This document shows positions 1 to 8,752 of a stretch of 64,000 nucleotides of DNA, one piece after another. The translations under genes and the position numbers were made by a program. The stretch spans positions 41,890 through 105,889 of the forward strand of contig CADBFO010000003.1 in assembly GCA_902794005.1 (NCBI GenBank). The letters are read 5' to 3'. The DNA is from an uncultured Bacteroidia bacterium (lineage in GTDB: Bacteria; Bacteroidota; Bacteroidia; Bacteroidales; UBA932). The notes below the pieces were generated by a model. It was not told the DNA's origin. It worked only from the letters and a program-made list of their open reading frames with translations, and made no database searches. The first letter of the stretch is position 1, and each line of letters opens with the position of its first letter.

Positions 1-1
1 T

Positions 2-889
2 GGGCCTCGCGAAACGCAGGACTACATGGCCGCCATCATTCCCGCCATCGCCAACACGGACAGCAGCCGGCTCATTTCTCCCACCACGGCCTGGGATGCC
101 ACGCATTATGGCAATTATGAAGGGACGGTGGATTTGGAAGGGAACCCCCTGGAACCGGAACCCTGGCTCATGCATCCCATGATGACCCGCGGCGTCCAGG
201 ACAGCTACTCGGGCTATGACAATCCCTGGAGCGAAATCCGTAACATGCCCAGACCCTGGGCCAAATGGACCCTGGAAGCCAAGGATTTAGGTTACTACAA
301 TTTCGAGCACGAGGAGTCCATCGGCATGCCCAACTGGTCGCTGGCCCGGAAGGAGCCCTGGTACCGGATAGACTCTTACGAAAAGAATTACGAGGACGGA
401 AACATCGGCACCCGGCTCACTTTCGACCAGTGGCGGGAAAGCCAGGCCTACCAGGCCTTCGGCGCCTGGGAGAGCATGAAAATGCAGCTTTTGATGGGAA
501 CCAGCGGTTTCTCTTGGTGCTCCTTGGAGTCCGGCCCCAACATGTTCACCTACCAGAAGCCGCTGGTGGATGCCTTCCGCGTGCCCAAACTGGCTTTCCA
601 TGCCAACCGGATGGCCTTCCAGCGCCTTTGGGCGGCCAGCGACAACGTGGATACGGTGTATGGTCCCGGAGATGCCGTCACGCCGGCGGTCTTCAATCTG
701 GACGGCGCTTGCACGGTGCGGCTGGAGGTGCAGTTGCAGGACGAGAGGGGAAAGATTCTGGAGAGGAAGGTCTTCAAAAGTGTGGAAATCCCCGCCGGAC
801 GCAGCGTAACCCGCCTGGAGCCTTTCCGTTTCCGCACGCATCGTCCGGGCTGTTATTTCATTGTCTATCAAATAAACGTCACGAAATGA
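2..889 (+). CDS. GH2-family glycoside hydrolase, C-terminal part (5' end outside window)
   Basis: The reading frame is open to the window edge, so this is the 3' part of a larger gene. The ATG at 26 is only an internal methionine. The visible 295 residues look like the end of a GH2 (beta-galactosidase/beta-mannosidase-like) TIM barrel plus a trailing beta-sandwich. A tract near nt 290-365 reading YYNFEHEESIG followed by PNWSL and EPWY resembles the barrel end of Bacteroidales GH2 enzymes; the Glu there is a candidate nucleophile, unproven. The last ~80 residues (VRLEVQLQDERGKILE onward) look like a GH2-type Ig-like domain. The stop overlaps the next start in ATGA, so the two are translationally coupled. 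The exact specificity cannot be read because the substrate-binding N-terminus is missing. Confidence 0.7.
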   Translation, partial: GPRETQDYMAAIIPAIANTDSSRLISPTTAWDATHYGNYEGTVDLEGNPLEPEPWLMHPMMTRGVQDSYSGYDNPWSEIRNMPRPWAKWTLEAKDLGYYNFEHEESIGMPNWSLARKEPWYRIDSYEKNYEDGNIGTRLTFDQWRESQAYQAFGAWESMKMQLLMGTSGFSWCSLESGPNMFTYQKPLVDAFRVPKLAFHANRMAFQRLWAASDNVDTVYGPGDAVTPAVFNLDGACTVRLEVQLQDERGKILERKVFKSVEIPAGRSVTRLEPFRFRTHRPGCYFIVYQINVTK

Positions 890-3800
890 GGAAGTGCCTT
901 TTCATATTCCTGGCTTTCTGGGCCGTAGCGTGCCCTTGTCCGCAAGAAGGGGAAGGCCCGTCGGAGCCGATGAGCGACACGAAGGCCGAGACATGGAGGG
1001 TAAGCGAACTGCATTTCACGGCCTCCCGGAGTTACGACGACGGGGGCGGGGACCGGGTAAGGCTGGATGTGCAGTTCTCTCACAGAAAAACGGGCCGGAC
1101 GCTCACTGTCCCCGCCTTCTGGGATGGCGGCGACAGTTTTGTGGTGCGCTTTGCTCCCCCGGAGGCGGGCCGCTGGACCTGGAAGAGCACCTGCCCCGAA
1201 GACCCTGCCCTTCACGGGCGGAAAGGGACGATCCGCTGCCGGGAATACACCGGTCCGCTGGCCATTTACCGGCATGGTTTCATCCAAGCCCGGAAAGGGA
1301 CGAAATACCTGATGTATGCCGACGGAACGCCGTTTTTCTACCTGGGCGACACGCATTGGGGCATGTACTCCGAGGACCTGTCCGACGAGCATTTCAAAAA
1401 GATTGTCCGTCGCCGCGTGGAGCAGGGCTTCACGGTACTGCAGAGCGAACCCATCGGCGCTCCCTTCCATCTGCTGGACGGCCACGTGGATGCCGACGAC
1501 ATTCCCGGTTTCCGGAAGGCCGATGCCTATTATCAGTTCATCGCCGACGCCGGTCTTGTGCATGCGAACGCCGAATTCTTTTTCGCCACGAGCCTGACCC
1601 GGGAACTGGCCTCGGATGACGAGGCGCTGAAGGCCCTCTGCCGATACTGGGTGGCCCGTTTCGGGGCCTATCCGGTGCTCTGGACCCTGGCCCAGGAGAT
1701 TGACAATGACTCATACGCCGAGCTGGGCGGCCGTTTCTTCGACTATACCGACAATCCCTGGGTGAAGATAGCGGAGTACCTCCATGCCGCAGACCCTTAC
1801 TCCCATCCGCTCTCCGGCCATCAGGAGAATGCGGTGAATACCAGCGTCACCGGTGCCGGAACCGAGCCGGAAGAGTCCCATGCCGACGGAAACGGGGTAT
1901 CGGCCTTCCTGTCCGAGGCGGTCTCCGAGCGTACCGGCCATTCCTGGTGGGCCGCCCAGTGGTCTCCGCCCCTGCACGAGACGCCCGGCCCCGAGGCTGT
2001 CCGCGATTATTGGCTTTCTTCCCGCCCGGCGGTGAATTATGAGGGCCGGTATTGCGGCGTGTGGACCCTGAACTTCGGAGCCAGAGCCCAGGGATGGATT
2101 TCGTTTCTGTCCGGTTTCTGCGGTTACGGCTACGGCGCTGCGGACATCTGGCTTTACCACGGCGGTTTCCAGATGGACATCACTTCCTTCGACGGAGTGG
2201 AGTACGTTACCCCGCAGCTGAAGGCCATTCCCTGGCAGGAGGCGCTGGAATATCCCAGCGCCCGGCAGATGATTCACCTGAAGAATCTGCTGGAGTCTTT
2301 TGACTGGTGGAACCTGACCCCCGTCATTCCCGGAGACCCGGTTTTCCGGGATGCTTCCGGCGCGGCCGTCTATGCCCGTACGGAACGGATGCACCTGCTT
2401 TATTTCTATGGGAAAGGAACGCAGACCGGCCGTATCTCCGGCCCGGTCCCCGATGCCGGGATGCAGGCACAGTGGTATGACCCGCGGACCGGCGAGTACC
2501 GGGTTGCCGCCAATCCCGTGAGGGAAGCCGACGGCTATTGGGCCCTGCCGCCCAAACCGGACGGACAGGACTGGGTGCTGGTAATCCGCACATCGGAAAC
2601 GGCCTCCCGTCCTTTCCCGCTCCCGGTGGACGAAAGCCGCTCCATGCTCTCCCGCTGGGCACAGAAGGAGGTGCTGGAATCGCTCCTTCTGGATGACATG
2701 GAGCTGGATGGCCGATGGAAGGTGCGCGAGGGAAAGCCCGAGCTTTCCTACACGCGGGAGAATGGCAAGGACGGTACCCGGGCCCTCCGGCATCGGATGT
2801 CCCTGGTGGACCGGGACTGCCTGGCGGTTTCCCGTACTCCCTGGGGGACCTTCCAGGGGATGCAGGGAGGCTGGACCAGCGTTGCACTGGAATTCGACCG
2901 GCCGCAGGACTGGAGCGCTTACAACCGGATTTCCCTGTGGGCCTATATCCATCCTTCCCGGAATCCCAACGTCAGTTTCGCCCTGAGCCTTGTGACGGAG
3001 ACCCCCGACAGCATCCTGACGCACGGTCGTGAGACCAATGTGGACATTCCGCAGGGGAAATGGGTGCAGGTGCTGTGGGAAATCGACGCTCTGCCGCGTG
3101 ACAAAGTCCTTCGGCTGGAATTCTGCCAGACCTGTACGGGCTATGACCCTGCCCTGGGAGAGGAATATGTCACCATAGACCTGGACCGCCTGGAATTGCA
3201 GAAGGTGGTGCCGGACCATTATGAAGGCTGGGACCTTCCCTCCGGACAGTTTGCCTTTGCCCATACGGGCTATCTGCCGGAAGGGAGGAAAGTGGCGCTG
3301 GCCGGTCCCGGGGAGGCCCGCCGTTTTGTGCTGCTGGATGGAAGCGGAAAGGTGGCCCATAAGGGGACTGCGAAGCCGGTTTCCTGGAAGGGAAATTCTT
3401 TTATGGAATTGGATTTCAGCGCTTTCCGGAAGCCGGGCACATACCGGATCCGGTATGGAGATTCCTTGTCGAATCCCTTCCCGATAGGGGAAGCTATCTG
3501 GGAAGAGCCCCTCTGGAATGTCCTGAATTTTTATTACTGCCAGCGGTGCGGCTATCCCGTGGAAGGCATTCATGATGTTTGTCATGCCGATGTGCGTTCT
3601 TTCTGGAAGGACCGGACCCGGGTGGTAAACGGAGGCTGGCACGATGCCGGGGACCTTTCCCAGGGTTTCTGGCGGACGGCTTATGCCTGTTATGCCCTCC
3701 TGGGTGCCTTGGACGTGACATCTTCCGCTCTTCGCGAACGGATGGAGGAGGAAGCACGCTGGGGGCTGGACTGGCTTCTGAAAGTACGTTTCCCGGAAGG

Positions 3801-4839
3801 CCGGCATCCGACGTGGACGCTTCTCCGCTACTATTCGGACAATGAAGAGGGGACGCTGGACGATGTGGCCTATCCTGCCCAGTTCGTCCCGTGGGAGGTT
3901 TTCCAGGGCGTTGCCGTCTTCTTGAAAGCGTTGGAAACCCTGCCGCTCTCCGAAGCGGAAAAGGAAAGTTTCTCCGAGGCGGTGAAGGCCGATTGGAAGG
4001 CTGCGTCGGAATCCTCCGACTGGGGACAGGCCAGCTATCTGGAAGCGGCCTGGGGCGCGGTGGCATCGGCCTCTGCGTACAAGCGTTTCGGAAATCCGCT
4101 TTACCGGGAGGCAGCCCTTCATTTCGGAGACCTCCTCCTCCGCTGTCAGGAACAGGATTCGGTGGACGGGATGCCCGTCAAGGGTTATTTTTACAGTTCT
4201 TCCCGGCGGGAGCAGCTTCTTCAAAGTTCTCATACCGCTTTCTGGGAAGCTTCCATGCTGGCCTTTTCGACCTTGTCGGAGGTGTTCCCGGAGCGGTCGG
4301 CCCCTTGGAAAGAGGCGGCCCGGCTGTATATGGACAGTTACCTGAAGCCCGGGAGTGAACTTTCGGCCCCTTATGGTCTTCTCTCAGCAGGCCTTTATAC
4401 CCGCGAACAAACCCTCGGGCAGCCCGGAACGCCTGTAAGCAGGCATTATGTGATGCGAACCTTCCCGGTTTGGGAGAGCCATGTTTTCCATGGCGCTACG
4501 AATATCCAGTTGTCACAGGCCTGGGCACTGGCCCTCGCGGCCACCCTCCTGGAGGACCGGGAGGCCATGGACCTGGTGCAGACCCAGCTGGAGTGGACGC
4601 TGGGACGCAATCCCTTCTCTTCCAGTCTCATGTACGGAGCGGGATACAATTACGCCCCGCTTTTCGTCTATACCACCCGCCACGTGGCAGGTGCCATCCC
4701 CGTAGGGATAGACAGTTTCCATGACGACGAACCTTTCTGGAACGGAACGGCCCATGCCACCTCCCACGAAATCTGGATCGAGCCGGTGAGCCGTTTCCTG
4801 GGAACGCTGTCCCTCTATTTGAAATCTCGGGATTTATGA
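886..4839 (+). CDS. Lipoprotein/exported bimodular glycoside hydrolase: DUF5060-DUF4038 (GH140-like) fused to GH9
   Basis: This 1317-residue protein combines two hydrolase modules. A signal peptide (MRKCLFIFLAFWAVACPC) has a cysteine at a lipobox-like site. Residues ~35-120 look like DUF5060 and ~125-480 like a DUF4038 apiosidase-type (GH140) barrel, with FYLGDTHWG near 151 and WTLAQEIDND at 266-275 (E271 is a candidate catalytic Glu). Residues ~600-770 look like a carbohydrate-binding beta-sandwich. The rest is a cellulase N-terminal Ig-like domain and a GH9 (alpha/alpha)6 barrel with GGWHDAGD at 916-923 and a C-terminal SHEIWIEP matching the GH9 acid region. The frame is open further upstream, but that part overlaps the GH2 gene. 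The start at 886 gives a signal peptide and an ATGA overlap. GH9 members usually cleave beta-glucan or xyloglucan-type backbones and GH140 cleaves apiose linkages, so the real target is uncertain. Confidence 0.8.
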   Translation: MRKCLFIFLAFWAVACPCPQEGEGPSEPMSDTKAETWRVSELHFTASRSYDDGGGDRVRLDVQFSHRKTGRTLTVPAFWDGGDSFVVRFAPPEAGRWTWKSTCPEDPALHGRKGTIRCREYTGPLAIYRHGFIQARKGTKYLMYADGTPFFYLGDTHWGMYSEDLSDEHFKKIVRRRVEQGFTVLQSEPIGAPFHLLDGHVDADDIPGFRKADAYYQFIADAGLVHANAEFFFATSLTRELASDDEALKALCRYWVARFGAYPVLWTLAQEIDNDSYAELGGRFFDYTDNPWVKIAEYLHAADPYSHPLSGHQENAVNTSVTGAGTEPEESHADGNGVSAFLSEAVSERTGHSWWAAQWSPPLHETPGPEAVRDYWLSSRPAVNYEGRYCGVWTLNFGARAQGWISFLSGFCGYGYGAADIWLYHGGFQMDITSFDGVEYVTPQLKAIPWQEALEYPSARQMIHLKNLLESFDWWNLTPVIPGDPVFRDASGAAVYARTERMHLLYFYGKGTQTGRISGPVPDAGMQAQWYDPRTGEYRVAANPVREADGYWALPPKPDGQDWVLVIRTSETASRPFPLPVDESRSMLSRWAQKEVLESLLLDDMELDGRWKVREGKPELSYTRENGKDGTRALRHRMSLVDRDCLAVSRTPWGTFQGMQGGWTSVALEFDRPQDWSAYNRISLWAYIHPSRNPNVSFALSLVTETPDSILTHGRETNVDIPQGKWVQVLWEIDALPRDKVLRLEFCQTCTGYDPALGEEYVTIDLDRLELQKVVPDHYEGWDLPSGQFAFAHTGYLPEGRKVALAGPGEARRFVLLDGSGKVAHKGTAKPVSWKGNSFMELDFSAFRKPGTYRIRYGDSLSNPFPIGEAIWEEPLWNVLNFYYCQRCGYPVEGIHDVCHADVRSFWKDRTRVVNGGWHDAGDLSQGFWRTAYACYALLGALDVTSSALRERMEEEARWGLDWLLKVRFPEGRHPTWTLLRYYSDNEEGTLDDVAYPAQFVPWEVFQGVAVFLKALETLPLSEAEKESFSEAVKADWKAASESSDWGQASYLEAAWGAVASASAYKRFGNPLYREAALHFGDLLLRCQEQDSVDGMPVKGYFYSSSRREQLLQSSHTAFWEASMLAFSTLSEVFPERSAPWKEAARLYMDSYLKPGSELSAPYGLLSAGLYTREQTLGQPGTPVSRHYVMRTFPVWESHVFHGATNIQLSQAWALALAATLLEDREAMDLVQTQLEWTLGRNPFSSSLMYGAGYNYAPLFVYTTRHVAGAIPVGIDSFHDDEPFWNGTAHATSHEIWIEPVSRFLGTLSLYLKSRDL

Positions 4840-4844
4840 TGATA

Positions 4845-4876
4845 TTTGTCTATGAATAGCGACGGGAATCTGTTTG
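4845..4876 (+). promoter_or_regulatory. Candidate Bacteroides-type promoter
   Basis: TTTG at 4845-4848, a 20 bp spacer and TCTGTTTG at 4869-4876 match the Bacteroidota -33/-7 pattern (TTTG, 19-21 bp, TAnnTTTG) with one mismatch in the -7 box. It lies in the 120 bp gap before the Tat-type oxidoreductase gene and would give a leader of about 75 nt. It may start a second transcript inside the long hydrolase run. Confidence 0.4.
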
Positions 4877-4959
4877 TGCCCTGTTCTTCGGAGGCTGCGG
4901 CTTCAGACACCCCATGGAACTCTTTGAAATTTGAATGAACACTTAATACACAATAACCT

Positions 4960-6264
4960 ATGGCTGATTCAAGAAGATCATTCCTCAAAAAGGCGGGGGC
5001 CGGCATCGTGGCCGCGACCATCCTGCCCAGAAACGTATTCGGCGCAATGGGAGGCAACAAGAAGTATGTGGCCCCCAGCGACCAGCTCACACGGGGTATC
5101 ATCGGCGTCGGCGGCATCGGCATGTCCGGCCTGCACTTTGTCAGCGACGACAAATGCCGGCTGGTGGCCGTCTGCGATGTGGACCAGAACCATTTGAACC
5201 GGGCCCTCGAGGCCGGCAAGGAGCGTTTTGGCACCCGGCTTGCCGCCTACCATGATTTCCGCGACCTCATCCACGATCCCAACGTGGACATCGTACACAT
5301 TGCCACTCCGTCCCACTGGCACGGCATCCAGGCCGTGGAGGCCGCCCGGGCCGGCAAGGACATTTTCTGTGAGAAACCCATGACCCGCACCATCGGCGAA
5401 GGGCAGAAGGTGGTGGAAGCCGTGGCCAAGTACGGCCGCATCTTCCGCCTGGACACCTGGTTCCGTTTCAAAGACACTTTCTATGGACTGGGCACGACGG
5501 TGGAACCTCTCAAGAAGCTGGTATCCAGCGGTCTGCTGGGCTGGCCGCTGACCGTCCGCATTTCCGGTGCGACGGGCTTCGCCTGGAAATTCTACTGGAC
5601 CGGCCGGGAAGACCTGACGCCCCAGCCCGTTCCGGCCGAACTGGACTACGACCTTTGGCTGGGTCCCGCCCCGTACAAGCCCTACCATCCGCACCGGGTG
5701 CACGGAACCTTCCGCGGTTACTGGGACTACGAATCCGGTGGCTTGGGAGACATGGGACAGCACTATATCGACCCCGTGCAGTACATTCTGGGCAAGGACG
5801 ACACTTTCCCGGTGAAGGTGGAAGTGGACGCGCCCGCACAGCATCCCGATGCCGTGGGAACCTGGCGCAGCATCACTTATACTTATGATGACGGCTGCCG
5901 GATTATCCTGGAAGGAGAAGGCTACGAAAGTCCCGGCAAGGTTCCCTACATCGAAGGCCCGCTGGGCAAGGTTTACAAGGGGTTCGAGTGTACCATCCCC
6001 AACGTGTGGGATGTCATCAACTCCCTGCCCGACCCGGCTCCCCGCCACACCGACTTCCTGGAGTGCGTGCGCAACCGCCAGCACTTCGCCCTGGACGAGA
6101 TCATCGGCCACCACAGCGCCACGGTGGTGAACATCGGCGCCTGCGCGTTGCGCCTGGGACGTACCCTGCACTTCGATCCGCTCACCCAGCGTTTCATCGG
6201 CGACGATGCCGCCAACCATCTTATTAACCAACCGATGCGTGCCCCCTGGGCTTCCATGATTTAG
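4960..6264 (+). CDS. Tat-exported Gfo/Idh/MocA family oxidoreductase
   Basis: This 434-residue NAD(P)-dependent dehydrogenase is predicted to act outside the cytoplasm. Its N-terminus has a twin-arginine signal (RRSFLKK at 5-11, then a hydrophobic stretch to about residue 28). The Rossmann fold follows, with GVGGIG at 49-54, VCDVD near 71-75, and the family EKP motif at 138-140, whose lysine takes part in catalysis in this family. The C-terminal half is the usual alpha/beta substrate domain. Export in folded form through Tat implies a pre-bound nicotinamide cofactor, as in glucose-fructose oxidoreductase. It is followed after 6 bp by a DUF1080 protein, the standard partner in 3-keto-glycoside chemistry. 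The sugar oxidised is unknown. Confidence 0.85.
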   Translation: MADSRRSFLKKAGAGIVAATILPRNVFGAMGGNKKYVAPSDQLTRGIIGVGGIGMSGLHFVSDDKCRLVAVCDVDQNHLNRALEAGKERFGTRLAAYHDFRDLIHDPNVDIVHIATPSHWHGIQAVEAARAGKDIFCEKPMTRTIGEGQKVVEAVAKYGRIFRLDTWFRFKDTFYGLGTTVEPLKKLVSSGLLGWPLTVRISGATGFAWKFYWTGREDLTPQPVPAELDYDLWLGPAPYKPYHPHRVHGTFRGYWDYESGGLGDMGQHYIDPVQYILGKDDTFPVKVEVDAPAQHPDAVGTWRSITYTYDDGCRIILEGEGYESPGKVPYIEGPLGKVYKGFECTIPNVWDVINSLPDPAPRHTDFLECVRNRQHFALDEIIGHHSATVVNIGACALRLGRTLHFDPLTQRFIGDDAANHLINQPMRAPWASMI

Positions 6265-6270
6265 TGCCTT

Positions 6271-8739
6271 ATGAAAAAGATATTTGCTCTGTTTACCGCG
6301 CTCCTGCTGGTGGCAGGAAGCCTCTTCGGACAATCTTTGAGCGATTCCGCCAAGCGGGACGCCCTGAAGCAGGAAATCTCACGGTGCGACGACTCCGTGA
6401 CCCGTTCCTTCCTTCTCCAGCAGCTGTATCCGCTGGCCCAGGACGCCGACATCGCCCTATACCTTTCTTATGTGAATGATCCCTTGTGCGCCCCCATGTC
6501 CATAGCGGCCCTTACGGCCCTTCCCGGCGGGGACAAGGCGCTCATGGAACTCGTGCGCACGGAAGGGGCGGACAAAACGCTCCTGTGCGGCGCCGTTGCC
6601 GACCGCAAACTCCGCGAGGCCGAACCGTATCTGCTCCAATGGGCCCAAAAAGCACAGGGAGACGAGAAGAAGGCCATCGCCCAGACCCTTGGCATCATCG
6701 GAAGCAAGGCCTCGGCCCAATATCTGAAGAGCCAGTCTTTGTCCGACTATATGGCCCTTCTGGACAATTTCACTGACAAGGAGGCCGTGAAGGCCGCCAA
6801 GAAGCTGCTGAAGGATGCCAATTCCGGCATCCGCTGCGCCGCCGTGAAGACCGTCATCGAGCGGTCTGCCCCGGACCCGAAACTGGTGGTGAATGCCCTC
6901 AAGACCGGTGACCGTCCCTATCGCAACGCCGCCCTGGCCGCTGCCGGGGGCTATGATACGGATGTGCTGGCGAAGGCTTTGGGAAAGGCCTATGCCGCCC
7001 TTCCGGCCGACGCCCGGGCCGATGTCCTGAACTGGGTGGCCGTCCACAAGGCGGAAAGCGCACTTCCCGCTGTGATGAGCAGTGTCGCGAGCCCGGGTGA
7101 ACTGGGAGAAACGGCCATCCGCACGCTGGGAATCCTCGGAGGAGAGGGTGCTGCCGAGACCTTGGTGGCTTCCCTTGCCGGCGACAAGGCCGACGCGGCC
7201 TTTGCCGCCCTGGCCACTTTCGAAGGGAACGCGACCGATGCGGTTGCCAAGGCTCTGGACGCTCCGGTGAACGGAGTTCAGCTGGAAAACCTTCTCCGCC
7301 TCGCTTCCAAGCGTCGCATGACGGATCTGGCTCCTGCCGTGTTGAAGCGGGCCGCCTCCGGCTGTCTGCCGGCGGCAGAAGCCCTGGACGGCATGGCCAC
7401 CCTGGCCCAGGCCGACGAAATCGCCGCTCTCCTGGATGCCGCCGATGAAAAGCTGGTGGATCCCCTCCGGAAGGCGCTCGCCTATGCCATCCATACGGAA
7501 ACGCCTGAGGCTCAGGCAAATAAGCTGAAAAATTACCTTCCTTCGGCCGTTCATAAGGACCATTTCTATCCGGTCCTGGCCGCCGGAAATTCCGACGCGG
7601 CTGCGAACGTGCTCCGGGAGGAGGCCCGGAAAGAGGCATCGGCCCGCGAAGCCCTCTTCGGGATGCAGATTCCTTCCGTGATGGAAGATGTGCTCTCTGC
7701 CGCCCGCGAAGGTGGAAAGGATACCGACAAGTACCTGGGCCGCTATGTGAATCTTCTTTCCCAGTTCGGAAAGAACGACGCTTCGAAGCGTCTGGGCTAT
7801 GCCGAGGTGCTGTCCCTGGCTTCCGACCCCGCCGTAAAGGTATCGGCCCTTGGAAAACTGGGCGAAATGCCGCTCATGAAATCTTTCCTTCTGGCCGGCA
7901 AGTATCTGGATGACAACGCGGAAAGCGTTCGTTTTTCCGCGGCCGACGCCGTCCGTAAAATCGCATCCAAGTGCAAGGAGGAAATCAATTACGATGACTT
8001 CAAATCCAACCTGGAGAAAGCGGCTTCGCTGTACCGCACCCGCGGGCTGGCCGATGACGGCTATGCCGTGGATGAAATCGGGAAAATGCTGGGAGAGGCG
8101 AAGCCCGCCCCGCGGAGCGAACTGACGGCCGAGGAGAAAGCCCGCGGTTTCGAGATGCTCTTCGACGGCAGCGACCTTTCCAAATGGCACGGCGACAAGG
8201 AAAACTACACCGTGGTGAACGGAACCATTTCCGTATCGGCCGACGGCGGTACCGGCAATCTGTACACCAACCGGGAATACCGCAACTTCGTCTATCGCTT
8301 CGAATTCTGCTTCCTCCGGGAAGGGGTGAACAGCGGCGTGGGCGTACGCACTCCCGAGCATGTGGATGCCGCGTATCATGGCATGTGCGAACTCCAGATC
8401 CTGGACCACGACGCCCCCGCTTATGCCGGCTGGCTCAAAGATTACCAGACACACGGTTCCATCTACGGTATTGTTCCGGCCAAACGCCTGAAACACAAGC
8501 CTCTGGGCGAGTGGAGCACGGAAGAAATCATCGTCAGGGGAGACCACATCACCGTTACGGTGAACGGCGAAGTGATTACGGACGCCGATGTGCGCAAGGT
8601 TACCAAAGGGGGCCGCAAGCCCACGATGGACGGCAAGGAGCATCCGGGCCTTTTCAACAAAAAGGGATACATTTCTTTCTGCGGACACGGTGACGGACTG
8701 AGAATCCGGAATGTGCGTATCCTCGATTTGGGCGAATAA
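6271..8739 (+). CDS. HEAT-repeat protein fused to DUF1080 (3-keto-glycoside hydrolase/lyase-type) domain
   Basis: This 822-residue exported protein has a signal peptide (MKKIFALFTALLLVAGSLFGQ). Residues ~30-620 are almost entirely short helical repeats rich in Ala/Leu/Asp (for example AEPYLLQWAQKA and AVAKALDAPVN), which I read as HEAT-like repeats. Residues ~625-822 form a DUF1080 domain opening with FEMLFDGSDLSKWHG (FDG at 631-633) and holding GVGVRTPEH and LQILDHDAP. DUF1080 members have been shown to act on 3-keto-glycosides. The repeats could be a scaffold or protein-binding arm. The 6 bp gap to the upstream Tat oxidoreductase argues that they work together. Substrate specificity is not visible. 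Confidence 0.8.
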   Translation: MKKIFALFTALLLVAGSLFGQSLSDSAKRDALKQEISRCDDSVTRSFLLQQLYPLAQDADIALYLSYVNDPLCAPMSIAALTALPGGDKALMELVRTEGADKTLLCGAVADRKLREAEPYLLQWAQKAQGDEKKAIAQTLGIIGSKASAQYLKSQSLSDYMALLDNFTDKEAVKAAKKLLKDANSGIRCAAVKTVIERSAPDPKLVVNALKTGDRPYRNAALAAAGGYDTDVLAKALGKAYAALPADARADVLNWVAVHKAESALPAVMSSVASPGELGETAIRTLGILGGEGAAETLVASLAGDKADAAFAALATFEGNATDAVAKALDAPVNGVQLENLLRLASKRRMTDLAPAVLKRAASGCLPAAEALDGMATLAQADEIAALLDAADEKLVDPLRKALAYAIHTETPEAQANKLKNYLPSAVHKDHFYPVLAAGNSDAAANVLREEARKEASAREALFGMQIPSVMEDVLSAAREGGKDTDKYLGRYVNLLSQFGKNDASKRLGYAEVLSLASDPAVKVSALGKLGEMPLMKSFLLAGKYLDDNAESVRFSAADAVRKIASKCKEEINYDDFKSNLEKAASLYRTRGLADDGYAVDEIGKMLGEAKPAPRSELTAEEKARGFEMLFDGSDLSKWHGDKENYTVVNGTISVSADGGTGNLYTNREYRNFVYRFEFCFLREGVNSGVGVRTPEHVDAAYHGMCELQILDHDAPAYAGWLKDYQTHGSIYGIVPAKRLKHKPLGEWSTEEIIVRGDHITVTVNGEVITDADVRKVTKGGRKPTMDGKEHPGLFNKKGYISFCGHGDGLRIRNVRILDLGE

Positions 8740-8752
8740 CTTGTTTTTTCGT

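Noticed and set aside
265-885. Possible N-terminal extension of the GH140/GH9 protein
   Set aside because: It overlaps the well-supported GH2 3' end in another frame and encodes Arg/Pro-rich sequence; the signal peptide begins at 886.
1711-4233. Very long open frame on the minus strand opposite the GH140/GH9 gene (similar ones oppose GH92 at 8963-11608, GH78 at 16897-19359 and the acyl-CoA synthetase at 41567-44845)
   Set aside because: GC-rich codon use on the plus strand leaves few stops on the other strand. The translations have low-complexity, non-protein-like composition and no recognisable domain, while the plus-strand genes are clear family members.
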